Source of the DNA: Peptoniphilus_A hominis
GTDB taxonomy: Bacteria; Bacillota; Clostridia; Tissierellales; Peptoniphilaceae
Assembly: GCF_040096015.1 (NCBI RefSeq)
Contig: NZ_JBBMFO010000006.1
Span: 4,392 to 68,391 of the forward strand
Length of the DNA: 64,000 nucleotides
Direction: 5' to 3'
Made by a program: the position numbers and the translations under genes. Each line of letters opens with the position of its first letter. The first letter of the stretch is position 1. Below the pieces are notes generated by a model. It saw only the letters and a program-made list of their open reading frames with translations, was not told the origin of the DNA and did no database searches. Shown one piece after another: positions 27,201 to 33,014 of this stretch.

Positions 27201-28633
27201 GATATGTAACAGAAAATACTTTTGATGCCTACCTATTCCAAACCTTAGAGAATAAACAAAAATATATTTCCCAAATTATGACTTCAAAGACACCAGTAAG
27301 AGTAGCAGAAGATGTAGACGAAGCCACATTAAATTATGCTGAAATTAAAGCTCTTGCTACAGGAAACCCATTAATAAAGGAGAAAATGGATCTTGATGTT
27401 GAAGTATCTAAACTTAAAATGCTAGAGTCCAATTTTAAATCAAATCTTTACAAGCTGGAAGATAAAGTAGTTAAATTTTATCCAAAGGAAATAGAAAGAT
27501 TAAAAGAGAGGATAAACGAATTAAAGAATGATATTGAAAGTGTTGAGCCTTATAGGTTTATAGATAAAAATACAAAAGAAGATAATAAATTTACTTCACT
27601 AACCATTGATGGTAAGAAATATACAGATAAGAAAATGGCTGGAGAGTTTTTGTTGAACAAAATTAAGGGAGTTAAAATATATAGGGAAATGGATAAAGAT
27701 GGAGAAAAAATAGGTGAATATAGAAATTTTGATTTATCCATAAAATATGATTCTTTTTTCAATAAATATAACTTTATATTAAAAGGTAAGGGAGAATATA
27801 GAGGAGAGTTTGGAACAGATGGAATAGGTAATATAACAAGAATGGATAATGTATTAGATAAATTACCAGAAAGATTAGAAAATACAATTTCAAAACTAAA
27901 AGATACAGAAGAGCAATTTCAAACAGCCAAAATTGAAATACAAAAGACATTTCCACAAGCTGAACTTTTAAAGGATAAGACACTAAGACTTGCAGAAGTA
28001 AATAATTTACTAGATATGGGAAAAAGTGAAGATATAAGCCAAGATAATCCATTACTAGAAGAAGTAAAGGAAGAATTGATAGACTTCCTTAACAGAGAAT
28101 ATGATGAAGAAAACAGGTTAGAGGACTTTGATACTATATTTCCTGACTTAACAGATATAGGAATAGCTTATACAACTACACCAGATGAAAAACATGAAAT
28201 ACAAGTAAGTTTAGATTTAATAAATTACAAGATGAACACCTATGTAGATAAGAACCTAATTGACAGCTTTCAATACACCTATGATCCCTTAGATGCAAGT
28301 GATTTAAAAGAGCTAGTACAGATAAAGACATCTATTGGCTTTTGGAATTTTAGTGAGCTTGTATCAGTAAATGAAGAAAAACTGAGAGAAGTAATGGGAC
28401 TTGAAATAGATGATGATGGCAACTTCTATGATCCATTATCTAAAGATATGGATTTAGATGGAATAATAGATAGAAATGATGCTGACTTTAGAGATAGTAA
28501 AGTGCAGGAAATAGGAGATTTTGAAAGGAAAGAAAAAACATCTATTATGGATAAATTAAAGGAATATAAGGGAAATTTAGCAGTAAATAATAATATAAAA
28601 GAAATAAATAATAGTGAACCATGTGGCAGATAA
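18230..28633 (+). CDS. giant ICE protein: ArdC-like N-domain, DNA methylase and SNF2-type helicase domains
   Basis: About 3467 residues. The N-terminus (1-110; ACAEFDYWKSIGRSVKRGEKGI) is an ArdC-like ssDNA-binding/antirestriction domain. A low-complexity Gly/Arg linker (about 280-430) overlies the TnpV-like gene. Two copies of a module starting ISQREIDTFL and ITQDEIDESL follow (about 450-560, 680-780). A methylase-like domain has EPSAGTGRF at 1780 and NIPF at 1844. A helicase has Walker A HEVGAGKT at 2482-2489, DEAH at 2646 and ATGTPVSNS; its second lobe has GSTQKMGAGTN and SQRAGRIVRQGN. The C-terminus carries DPLSKDMDLDGIIDRND. The ATG at 18230 is chosen over 18215 because GAGGAGGG lies between them. 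Role inferred: DNA processing and protection during transfer. Confidence 0.9.
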   Translation: MPRYDIVDLSRTIYLAKEEFKKDIKKYEEYLKVSGNNYKYPYIHQISIYNMDPKATACAEFDYWKSIGRSVKRGEKGIPLLDIDSGRIKYIFDIRQTVSINHNISEVKLWKYDSKKHLNLLDEMIDKFKEKDSKLLLSQEDKIAALVESNVRGKFNKILESLSDESLKSIQKVDLFNLLKESVKISISERMEVSYQLKEENLSLLSKISSSDIDKVLSISANISKNILLDLGSEIKRLEILEKIQERKDLEQTKELKERYNKLSSDINGEINFKGGLEDEREINIGRQGIPHGGGDLHTNRQGEFLRETGRDIQDGRIGGRHGSPNTQYGNSQGNRFKETQQMGKDEIELSQGEQRRGLSDNVFARDINGSSSIKGKRDRGLYHEGRSQNDGNLGADRRTERRGLSEISEIEEEHGYDPARNRGKGDNLNLKNEEVESTSFFSAKNQGEQISFSNPISQREIDTFLIHGGNHEDGRLAVIAEFSKGKSLEEQANFLKEIYRGANGLEIEGRKISAWFGKEGAIFKDGDEARYREGHIVSWKDLANNINNLLDRGEFASNVEIVESATYEREKIAETLLYLKRDLTDETKDRYLSSLNDIKGIGFQDEKENLGKKLEDKNFINKLRKEYEVFLEEYKINPDILRFHHYKLSRIYNDINDLEIERKLYRSNLKDIAPIQSFITQDEIDESLKRGSGFSDGKKRIYEFFTEKHDLKEQADFLKNEYGVGGSSHALSAARESGEWHDAKGIKYNKGNAKEILLSWSNVARRINDLIKKNRYIDEESFEENREKKTDQQINKTEKESQEYINYQDDLPPTDNDVYIERTNNSSIYYYQGQSVASIGDDGKLIIYDEFIPNFLKEDIYSIAFEKQLDIPLDQLDDGIILEGIHDTFYIKEKEEIEGREYYLLESQSQYDDIPNIIVNSNKEVIDDDIVNGFEEFKEFYPNKNKENIGFDLDSHIKDDYWIIEFNEGSSLIEKDYTGQRLTKELLDEIREIDEKIRLHNKTLGEDEYGQMTDKWEGYSKFYFDHIVDGKIVDHYKIDIGDGNEINQRDFEFLYEQIGKSQIELNQTIEENKIDEKIISIDQIEDRIFDVLVKDKVLENEIIKARENLGNNTLASFNSVFQREYAKIMREVADKQGNLPDDMKAIDKVKELSLRTQNRYRQYLNNSLENNIEDDKEILSIKVGDIVRTEDNKYLKIKDISSGYDNNHNPITYYSYDAYFDKDLKLFSHSFKESDLKALEVLRNEVEEKLTKEIVEDKLAVKVGYYYALVDKEKTKDIELEETGIRVYPRKENSQGKIYTLYKGKSFEDSRKIDNLFDEITAKMKEVNLTNLNDVLEFEREGLFEITDDKVTKFEEGYDIDVQSFNQQFPDYYNDIYVFNKNLEISGAYQNLAHINEENKITFNINLSQEEKSKIEEIRDKKQVLSKLIDKDIKEKREYYFDPQNEEYLLLSKKIEDGLLKKPENIIDGKEGYKVELILDVKGKSLKQNLRYNGYILNSNQAIKYKSYKDILSNLPYLLDDKHREVLLNGYLNQQIENDRTRQEENPFKEGMSVRYKGKEYTITTINDNTSPKTIELEDSTGLMNGFITGSEIILFNDYKNLDLEVYKSSEKEKQSIDKGELVEQISFEDIDNNNEEEEVKKDKKTDRENIEGVSEVSLENYKIINEEENLPPSQRLKNNIEAINVLKALEKENRSARKDEQEILSKYIGWGGLSDIFDEEKEGQWLDARNFLKENLTGEEYNRARESTLTAFYTPKVVIDAIYESLSNLGFEKGNILEPSAGTGRFIGNLPEEMKESNFYGVELDSISGQIAKELYPNANIQIKGFEETNFSNNLFDVAIGNIPFGEFKVADREYERNNFLIHDYFFAKTLDKVRDGGIIAFITSSGTMDKKSEDIRRYISERAEFLGAIRLPNTTFKGVAGTEVTSDIIFLKKRDRLLKIDEDWIKLDKDTKGLIYNKYFVDNPQMVIGTMEEIPSRFGTSLACIENKDISLEEGLKKAIKNIQGRYEEAQINDDLGEEIIPADDSVKNYSFALVDDEIYFRENSIMQRISLNQKDKDKVKEYLRLNESLRKVITYQREDYSDEEIKKEQENLNKFYDDFNSKHGRLNSKNNKKLFREDANFSLISTLEKLDKEGNFIGKSDIFNKRTIKKAVIIDHTDRAIDALVLSISQKGKINFDYMEELTGKTRDKLIEELKGEIFLNLDSFEPNDINPFKSANELGDFSRPYVSADEYLSGNIRDKIEVVDSYIKNIEKELGKEENLEDSKLLKKELEELHFQKAKLVEVMPKALDASEITVRMGATWIPEQDYKKFMFDLLKTPVSSRWNIDIKYSDFTGEYRVEGKSSDRDNDLASFTYGTNRVNAYKLIEDTLNLRDTKVFDQVEDSDGKKKSVLNQKETMLARSKQEMIKEEFKSWIFDDVERRNRLVEDYNERFNSIRQREYDGSNLTFEGMNPEIELRAHQKDAIARGLFGGNTLLAHEVGAGKTFEMIGIAMESKRLGMSNKSMFVVPNHIVEQFGREFNELYPGANVLCATEKDFTPDRRKRFCSRIATGSFDAVIIGHSQFEKIPISKERQEYELQGQIDEIIDYIDEYKRERDQRFTVKQLEKTKKKLETKLEKLNADYKKDDVVTFEELGVDKLFVDEAHAYKNLYLFSKMRNVAGITSTDSQKSSDMLMKCRYMDEITNNKGLVFATGTPVSNSMAELYTMQRYLQYDELKKMKLQHFDSWASTFGETITAIELNPEGNGYRSKTRFAKFYNLPELMNTVKGFMDIKTADVLNLPTPIAHYETIKTKPTEEQKEILETFSERADKVRDKQVDSSVDNMLLITNDGKKMALDQRLINPLLPDDPKSKVNTCIKNVFSIWDKYKDKKSAQLIFCDMSTPSNDFNIYDDIKTKLIDMGVPENEIEFIHKAKNNMEKDAIFDKVRKGEIRVLLGSTQKMGAGTNAQDKLIAIHDLDIPWRPADLSQRAGRIVRQGNENKEVHIFRYVTENTFDAYLFQTLENKQKYISQIMTSKTPVRVAEDVDEATLNYAEIKALATGNPLIKEKMDLDVEVSKLKMLESNFKSNLYKLEDKVVKFYPKEIERLKERINELKNDIESVEPYRFIDKNTKEDNKFTSLTIDGKKYTDKKMAGEFLLNKIKGVKIYREMDKDGEKIGEYRNFDLSIKYDSFFNKYNFILKGKGEYRGEFGTDGIGNITRMDNVLDKLPERLENTISKLKDTEEQFQTAKIEIQKTFPQAELLKDKTLRLAEVNNLLDMGKSEDISQDNPLLEEVKEELIDFLNREYDEENRLEDFDTIFPDLTDIGIAYTTTPDEKHEIQVSLDLINYKMNTYVDKNLIDSFQYTYDPLDASDLKELVQIKTSIGFWNFSELVSVNEEKLREVMGLEIDDDGNFYDPLSKDMDLDGIIDRNDADFRDSKVQEIGDFERKEKTSIMDKLKEYKGNLAVNNNIKEINNSEPCGR
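19065..19523 (+). CDS. TnpV-like protein overprinted inside the giant helicase gene
   Basis: A 152-residue frame lies wholly inside the giant gene, shifted by +1. It has its own ribosome site (AGGAGG at 19051-19056) eight bases before an ATG. The product reads FERQGGTYKMEELEEG, VLIPNMAIP, WGRMRLNFLKENKEEDYQIMYLQGIL, then MMETWGLTEELKEEDYLKYL and TLQEIGEREI. This is the order of features in TnpV-family transposon proteins: GGTY, an IP segment, G-RxR-YLKE, LLxG-L, TE-LK, and a terminal EEI. Function of TnpV is unknown. The host frame here encodes only low-complexity Gly/Arg/Gln linker, so the TnpV-like frame carries the more protein-like sequence. Confidence 0.75.
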   Translation: MKEKLTLAGKEYLMEEGIYTPIVKENSFERQGGTYKMEELEEGMEVLIPNMAIPKEIDLKKLNRWGRMRLNFLKENKEEDYQIMYLQGILMDHLLSKEKEIEDFITREEVKMMETWGLTEELKEEDYLKYLRLKKNMDMTLQEIGEREIILI

Positions 28634-28666
28634 AACTTTTAATGAGATTATTAGAGGAAAAAGAAT

Positions 28667-29809
28667 ATGGAATTTGATAGAGATAGATTTAATGAATTTA
28701 TTCGAGAAAATTTTTCTTTTGATGGTAATACTCAGAGAATAATCAACAATATAGTTGAATATGGAATTAAAAATTTTGCCGATTCAGAAGATAAATTAGT
28801 TGGATTTATCCAGACTACAATTGATGATCCAACAGTTGAAGAAATAAAACAATTTATTATTAGTGACGGAAAGGAAGAAGAAATAAAAGATTTAACAGAT
28901 AAGAAAGATAAAAATAGAAATGGAGGAATAAAAATGAATATAAAAAAGGGAAATGTAATTAAAACTGAATTTGGAGACACTATGGTATTGGATGTGAAAG
29001 ATAATCAAGCTACCTTATTTGACGGAAAGCAATTTATTTTAGCCACAGGAGTAGAGTTTAACAAAGAAAGTGGAAAGTATGAATGGGATTCTGTTAGATA
29101 CGCAAGTGATATAAAAACAATAGCAAATATGGAAAATACAAATTTTGAAAGCATGAAAAATACAATAGATTTTTTAGCAGAATATAATCATAAAGAATTT
29201 GTAAAAGGTATTATATCTCTTGAAACAGGAGTAGAAAATGATAATGTTCTTAATAATGCCTATGATAATTATATGAACGATTCAGTTATGGGTCTTATTG
29301 ATGAAAAGTTTATTGAATATATAGACGAAGAAGAGTTAAAAGAAAATTTAGAAGCTAATCAAGAACAAGGAGATAAAGAGATGAAAGATATTGATAATAA
29401 AGAAAAGGATACATTAAATATAGATGGAAATATAGCAACTGATATAGAAATTAAAGATTTAAAATCAAAAGATGGGAGGGACTTTAAAGTAGCCTCCTTT
29501 TCTATTGCTGAAAATGACAAGGAAGGAAATGCAAAATTCATCAGCTGCTACGCCTATAATGACAAAATCAATCAAGTAAAAAATTTGAAAAAAGGAGATT
29601 TTGTACACCTATTTGGCAAAGAAAAGAAAAGTATGGGAAAGGATAATAAGGAATACACAAATCTAAAAGTATACTCTGCAAAGTTATTAAAAGCTAAAGA
29701 GCATACTAAAGCAAAAGCATCAACACTAGGAAAATTAAAGGAATTTAAGACTAAAGGGGATATGAAAGTGGATGAAAAGAAGAAAAAGGATAATAGCATA
29801 GAAAGGTAA
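28667..29809 (+). CDS. OB-fold (single-stranded-DNA-binding-like) protein of the ICE
   Basis: A 380-residue protein. The C-terminal part (about 250-345: TDIEIKDLKSKDGRDFKVASF, KFISCYAYNDKINQVKNLKKGDFVHLFGKEKK) has the strand pattern of an SSB-like OB fold. The N-terminal two thirds is acidic and includes FGDTMVLDVKDNQATLFDGKQF. A second good start exists at 28933 (GGAGGAATAAAAATG, giving MNIKKGNVIKTEF), so a shorter form may also be made. It follows the helicase gene by 33 bases and likely protects or organises single-stranded transfer DNA. The stop is followed only by a weak hairpin. Confidence 0.7.
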   Translation: MEFDRDRFNEFIRENFSFDGNTQRIINNIVEYGIKNFADSEDKLVGFIQTTIDDPTVEEIKQFIISDGKEEEIKDLTDKKDKNRNGGIKMNIKKGNVIKTEFGDTMVLDVKDNQATLFDGKQFILATGVEFNKESGKYEWDSVRYASDIKTIANMENTNFESMKNTIDFLAEYNHKEFVKGIISLETGVENDNVLNNAYDNYMNDSVMGLIDEKFIEYIDEEELKENLEANQEQGDKEMKDIDNKEKDTLNIDGNIATDIEIKDLKSKDGRDFKVASFSIAENDKEGNAKFISCYAYNDKINQVKNLKKGDFVHLFGKEKKSMGKDNKEYTNLKVYSAKLLKAKEHTKAKASTLGKLKEFKTKGDMKVDEKKKKDNSIER

Positions 29810-30145
29810 AAGATTATAGGGGGCAGGTTTTAGGATTGCCTTTATTTTTTTGATAAGTTTGCAATATCGGTTATACATTAATATTCTTAATATAATAATG
29901 TATAAACATAACAACAAGTTTAAATCAAAAAACTATTAGTAGATAATTAAAATTAATCAGCAATGATCATTAATTTTCATATATGTAATTTTATTTTTGC
30001 AATTGATATTAATATATATGATAAAATTTCAAAGTTTTGCGAAATTACGTAAACTTAACAGAATTAGAAAATTGTCCTTGAAATAAACTTTTAGAAGAAT
30101 CGATTATTCAATATCGTAAATATAGAAAAATAAGACAAAAGTAAG
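29810..30145 (+). other. A/T-rich gap before the RiPP cluster with one 10-bp inverted repeat
   Basis: No gene is visible. A perfect inverted repeat, TTATACATTA (29871-29880) and TAATGTATAA (29896-29905), is separated by 15 bases. It lacks a T-run, so it is either a regulatory dyad or a boundary feature of the inserted cargo. The composition drops to nearly pure A/T here, marking the transition from the ICE backbone to the peptide cluster. Confidence 0.4.
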
Positions 30146-30198
30146 CTGACAAAAATAAGATTAAATAATATTATAAAGACAGTACAACAAAAGTTGTA
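30146..30198 (+). promoter_or_regulatory. putative promoter and leader hairpin of the RiPP precursor gene
   Basis: CTGACA (30146-30151) and TATTAT (30169-30174) are 17 bases apart, giving a plausible sigma-A promoter with a start near 30181. Immediately downstream TACAAC (30183-30188) and GTTGTA (30193-30198) form a perfect small hairpin with an AAAA loop, which could stabilise the 5' end of the mRNA or be a regulator site. No alternative promoter of similar quality lies closer to the precursor gene. Confidence 0.45.
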
Positions 30199-30236
30199 TT
30201 TGCGTTGTTTACTAAGATTTAGAAAGGAGAACTTTT

Positions 30237-30338
30237 ATGAAATCAGTTAATGAAGTGAAACTTTGGACGGAAGTTGAAATTGAAGAGCTTGAAGAAAGAG
30301 AAGAATATATTTCTTGTTTGTGTTGTTGGAGAATTTAG
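30237..30338 (+). CDS. RiPP precursor peptide, 33 residues, Cys-rich C-terminus
   Basis: A short gene with a strong ribosome site (AAAGGAGA at 30223-30230) before its ATG. The leader (residues 1-23) is rich in Glu and Val and helix-prone (about ten Glu). The last ten residues are YISCLCCWRI, with cysteines at 27, 29 and 30. It is the first gene of a compact set: radical SAM/SPASM enzyme, M50 protease, methyltransferase-like protein, ABC exporter and two-component system. An acidic leader plus a short Cys/Trp core ahead of a radical SAM gene is the layout of ribosomally made, radical-SAM-modified peptides. I do not recognise the core sequence; the modification is unknown, with Cys-based thioether cross-links a leading possibility. 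Confidence 0.8.
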   Translation: MKSVNEVKLWTEVEIEELEEREEYISCLCCWRI

Positions 30339-30400
30339 TATAATTTAACGTTTTTAGCTTTAAAGTTGTGAAACTTAATTAGTGAACAACGCAAAAAAAT

Positions 30401-30434
30401 ATGGCGGTGTTGTTATTATTAATGGCATCGCCAT
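30401..30434 (+). promoter_or_regulatory. intercistronic hairpin between precursor and maturase genes
   Basis: ATGGCG (30401-30406) pairs with CGCCAT (30429-30434), with further partial pairing inside. No T-run follows, so it is more likely an RNA-processing or partial-attenuation hairpin than a full terminator. Such structures commonly raise precursor mRNA relative to enzyme mRNA in peptide clusters. Confidence 0.5.
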
Positions 30435-30460
30435 AATACTACACATTAGGAGGACTAAAC

Positions 30461-31831
30461 ATGGCTATATTAACAAAATATATTTCGTTTTATAATATTA
30501 ACGAAGAAAATGAATTGATGGTGAATGCACTTTCTGGTGCTATTGATATTATAGATTCGGAAACGAAATCTATAATTCATAAGTTTAGTGAACAAGATAA
30601 CATTAAAGCTTTGAATGCTAGAGAAAAAAATATATATGATTCTTTGAAGAAAAGAGGATATATATTTGAAGATAGAAATCATGAGTTAAATGAGATGAAA
30701 CGACAAATGAAAATTCATGAATATTTATGTGATATATCTGTGATTCATGTTATTTGTCCTACTATGTTTTGTAATATGAATTGTGTATATTGTTTTGAAC
30801 CTTCTAAGGTTAGAAATCAACAAAAAGTTATTAGTGATAATCAATGTCAGTCTATTTGTGATTTTATATATAAAGTAAAAGAGAATAAACCAAATATAAA
30901 GCATCGAATTCAATTATTCGGGGGAGAACCTATTCTTCCTATTACCAAAGATATAAATATTAAAATTTTGTCGTTTGCTGAAAAAAATAATATTCCAGTT
31001 AGTATAATAACAAATGGAAGTCATGTGGAAAACTACATAAATATTTTTAAAAGATTTGAAAATACGATAGATTCCGTACAGATAACTATTGACGGAATTA
31101 AATTAATTCATGATTCTAGAAGAGTTTATAAAAATGGTAAAGGAACATTTGACGATATAGTTAATGGATTGGATTTATTAGTAAATACTAAAATAAGGCA
31201 AATAAATTTAAGAGTTAATATAAATCAGTATAATATTAACTACTTAAAAGAGCTTGAAGATTTTTTAAAATCAAAAAAATGGATAGATAGCCCTAATTTT
31301 AGATTCGATTTAGCACCTGTGACAGATCATACTGCAGATAATGCTGTGGACACAATATCGGAAGATGAGATTATAAAAAAATTAAATGAAAAGTTTCCAA
31401 ATTATATGGAAAATAGATTATCAATGTTTAGAGTAATATCTCATATAATGAGAGGAACTTCTGAGAATGCAAAAAAAGATTTTGCAAAATACACGTATTG
31501 TGAAGCTAATAGAGGACAATATTATGTGTATGATCCAGAGGGTAACATATATGCGTGTCCTGAAGCAATAGGAAATCCCCAATATGCTATAGGATTTTAT
31601 AACGATGAAAGAGTTAGTCTTAATAAAGAGGCATATTCAATATGGAGTAATAGATGTATATTGAACATTGATAGATGTTTGGATTGTGAAATTGCTCCGT
31701 TCTGTGGCGGTGGGTGTGCCTACGCAGCTATAAAAAATAATGGTGATATTAATGACCCTTATTGTAATAATGCTAAAGAAGTTTTAAGAGAATATATAAA
31801 TTCGATTAAGTATAAATTTTTAGAGATGTAA
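30461..31831 (+). CDS. radical SAM/SPASM peptide maturase
   Basis: A 456-residue enzyme. The N-terminal region (1-90; NALSGAIDII and LKKRGYIFEDRNHEL) resembles the leader-binding front end seen in many RiPP maturases. The radical SAM core has Cys104-x3-Cys108-x2-Cys111 (FCNMNCVYCFEP), then LFGGEP and SIITNGS. The C-terminal SPASM domain has Cys347, Cys366, Cys399, Cys406-x2-Cys409-x5-Cys415-x3-Cys419 and Cys435, enough for two auxiliary 4Fe-4S clusters. SPASM enzymes of peptide clusters form thioether or C-C cross-links or epimerise residues. The precursor with three Cys and one Trp lies 123 bases upstream, so that peptide is the likely substrate. AGGAGG precedes the ATG. Confidence 0.92.
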   Translation: MAILTKYISFYNINEENELMVNALSGAIDIIDSETKSIIHKFSEQDNIKALNAREKNIYDSLKKRGYIFEDRNHELNEMKRQMKIHEYLCDISVIHVICPTMFCNMNCVYCFEPSKVRNQQKVISDNQCQSICDFIYKVKENKPNIKHRIQLFGGEPILPITKDINIKILSFAEKNNIPVSIITNGSHVENYINIFKRFENTIDSVQITIDGIKLIHDSRRVYKNGKGTFDDIVNGLDLLVNTKIRQINLRVNINQYNINYLKELEDFLKSKKWIDSPNFRFDLAPVTDHTADNAVDTISEDEIIKKLNEKFPNYMENRLSMFRVISHIMRGTSENAKKDFAKYTYCEANRGQYYVYDPEGNIYACPEAIGNPQYAIGFYNDERVSLNKEAYSIWSNRCILNIDRCLDCEIAPFCGGGCAYAAIKNNGDINDPYCNNAKEVLREYINSIKYKFLEM

Positions 31832-31833
31832 AT

Positions 31834-32994
31834 ATGGTAGAAAATTTAAAGACTAATCATTACGTTAAAGAATATCTAGATGATGGAAGACTACTACTTA
31901 GTTTTGATAACGGGAAAAGGGTAAGAGTTACGCCAATTGTAGAAGAAATAATTAAAAAATTTGATGGTACAAAAAGCATAAATAAAGTAAAAAATGAATT
32001 AAATAATGAAGGATTTGAGATATCAGAATCAGAATTAGAAGATTTAATAAATAATAGATTAATAATGACTGGGGTATTTAGCGAATATAATGAAAGTAGT
32101 CAATATAAATTTTGGTTTCATTTACCAATAATAGATGGTGATAAACTAAAAATGATATTACCTGGATTTATATTTAAACCAACACTTATAATAATTTTGA
32201 GTATAATTTATTGTGTAATATCTCTAAAATATATAAAGGAATTTAATTGGATATATTTTATTAACGGAATAAACAGTATTAATTATTTTCTATTTTTTAT
32301 ATCATTTGGTTTAATCTTCGTAGTTCATGAACTAGGACATATATATTCATCTAAGTCACTTGATTGTAAAGTTGGTAATATTGGTATAGGAGTATATATG
32401 TTTAGACCTGTTATGTATGTTAACCTAAGTGATTCATGGAAATTAAGTAATAAAAAAAGGTTAATCATAGATTTTGCTGGGATTTATTTACAAATGCTTG
32501 TTGGATTATTTATGTATTTTTTTTCGGCGGTAATGATCCGAAATAACACTATGGATGCTCTAATTATATTTAACTTAATTCTTATAATATTTAATTTGAA
32601 TCCATTTTTAAGATTAGATGGATATTGGATTTTGTCAGATTTTATTGATGAACCGAATATTCATGGTAGATCCATGAAATTATTAAATTATATTTATAAT
32701 GAAAAAATATATAATAAAAGGAAAGCATATACAATGGAAAGTAGCAAGTGTGTGAAAGTTTATTCTTTGATGTATGCATTAGTGAATTTGATAATAATAA
32801 TTTTTGGGATTATTAGAGTATTAGAAGTGGTTTTTGGAAAGAGAAATTTACTAGAATCAATTCGTTTACTTTTTTATGGAGAATTGTTTCTATTTCAAAG
32901 AATCAAAATTGGAGCAAATTTAATTATAGATATAATATCTTTAGTTTACATATCTTTATTGTTTGTTAAAATCATAAAAAAATATAAAAAATAG
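31834..32994 (+). CDS. M50-family membrane metalloprotease with an N-terminal PqqD-like domain
   Basis: A 386-residue protein. Residues about 1-85 are soluble and look like a PqqD-type winged-helix RiPP recognition element: DDGRLLLSFDNGKRVRVTP, then KKFDGTKSINKVKNEL and ESELEDLINNRLI. Several membrane helices follow. The zinc site is HELGH (His165, Glu166, His169) with a distal NPFLRLDGYW (Asp262), the site-2-protease pattern. It most likely cleaves the modified peptide from its leader at the membrane before export. Its start is two bases after the maturase stop. YydH-type M50 proteases occupy the same position in epipeptide operons; fusion to a recognition element is the notable point here. 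Confidence 0.85.
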   Translation: MVENLKTNHYVKEYLDDGRLLLSFDNGKRVRVTPIVEEIIKKFDGTKSINKVKNELNNEGFEISESELEDLINNRLIMTGVFSEYNESSQYKFWFHLPIIDGDKLKMILPGFIFKPTLIIILSIIYCVISLKYIKEFNWIYFINGINSINYFLFFISFGLIFVVHELGHIYSSKSLDCKVGNIGIGVYMFRPVMYVNLSDSWKLSNKKRLIIDFAGIYLQMLVGLFMYFFSAVMIRNNTMDALIIFNLILIIFNLNPFLRLDGYWILSDFIDEPNIHGRSMKLLNYIYNEKIYNKRKAYTMESSKCVKVYSLMYALVNLIIIIFGIIRVLEVVFGKRNLLESIRLLFYGELFLFQRIKIGANLIIDIISLVYISLLFVKIIKKYKK

Positions 32995-33014
32995 TTAGAA
33001 CATGGGGGGCCTAT

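Noticed and set aside
18230..28633. The giant frame as an assembly artefact or fusion of several genes
   Set aside because: The frame is uninterrupted over 10 kb, and its domain order matches the large methylase/helicase proteins of this ICE superfamily.
30237..30338. Lanthipeptide precursor as the identity of the short peptide
   Set aside because: No LanB, LanC, LanM or LanKC gene is nearby, and the core has one Ser and no Thr as dehydration sites, while a radical SAM/SPASM enzyme follows directly.
30461..31831. Plain YydG-type epimerase as the identity of the radical SAM enzyme
   Set aside because: Gene order is similar, but this protein is clearly longer and carries a full SPASM cysteine set, so a different chemistry is at least as likely.
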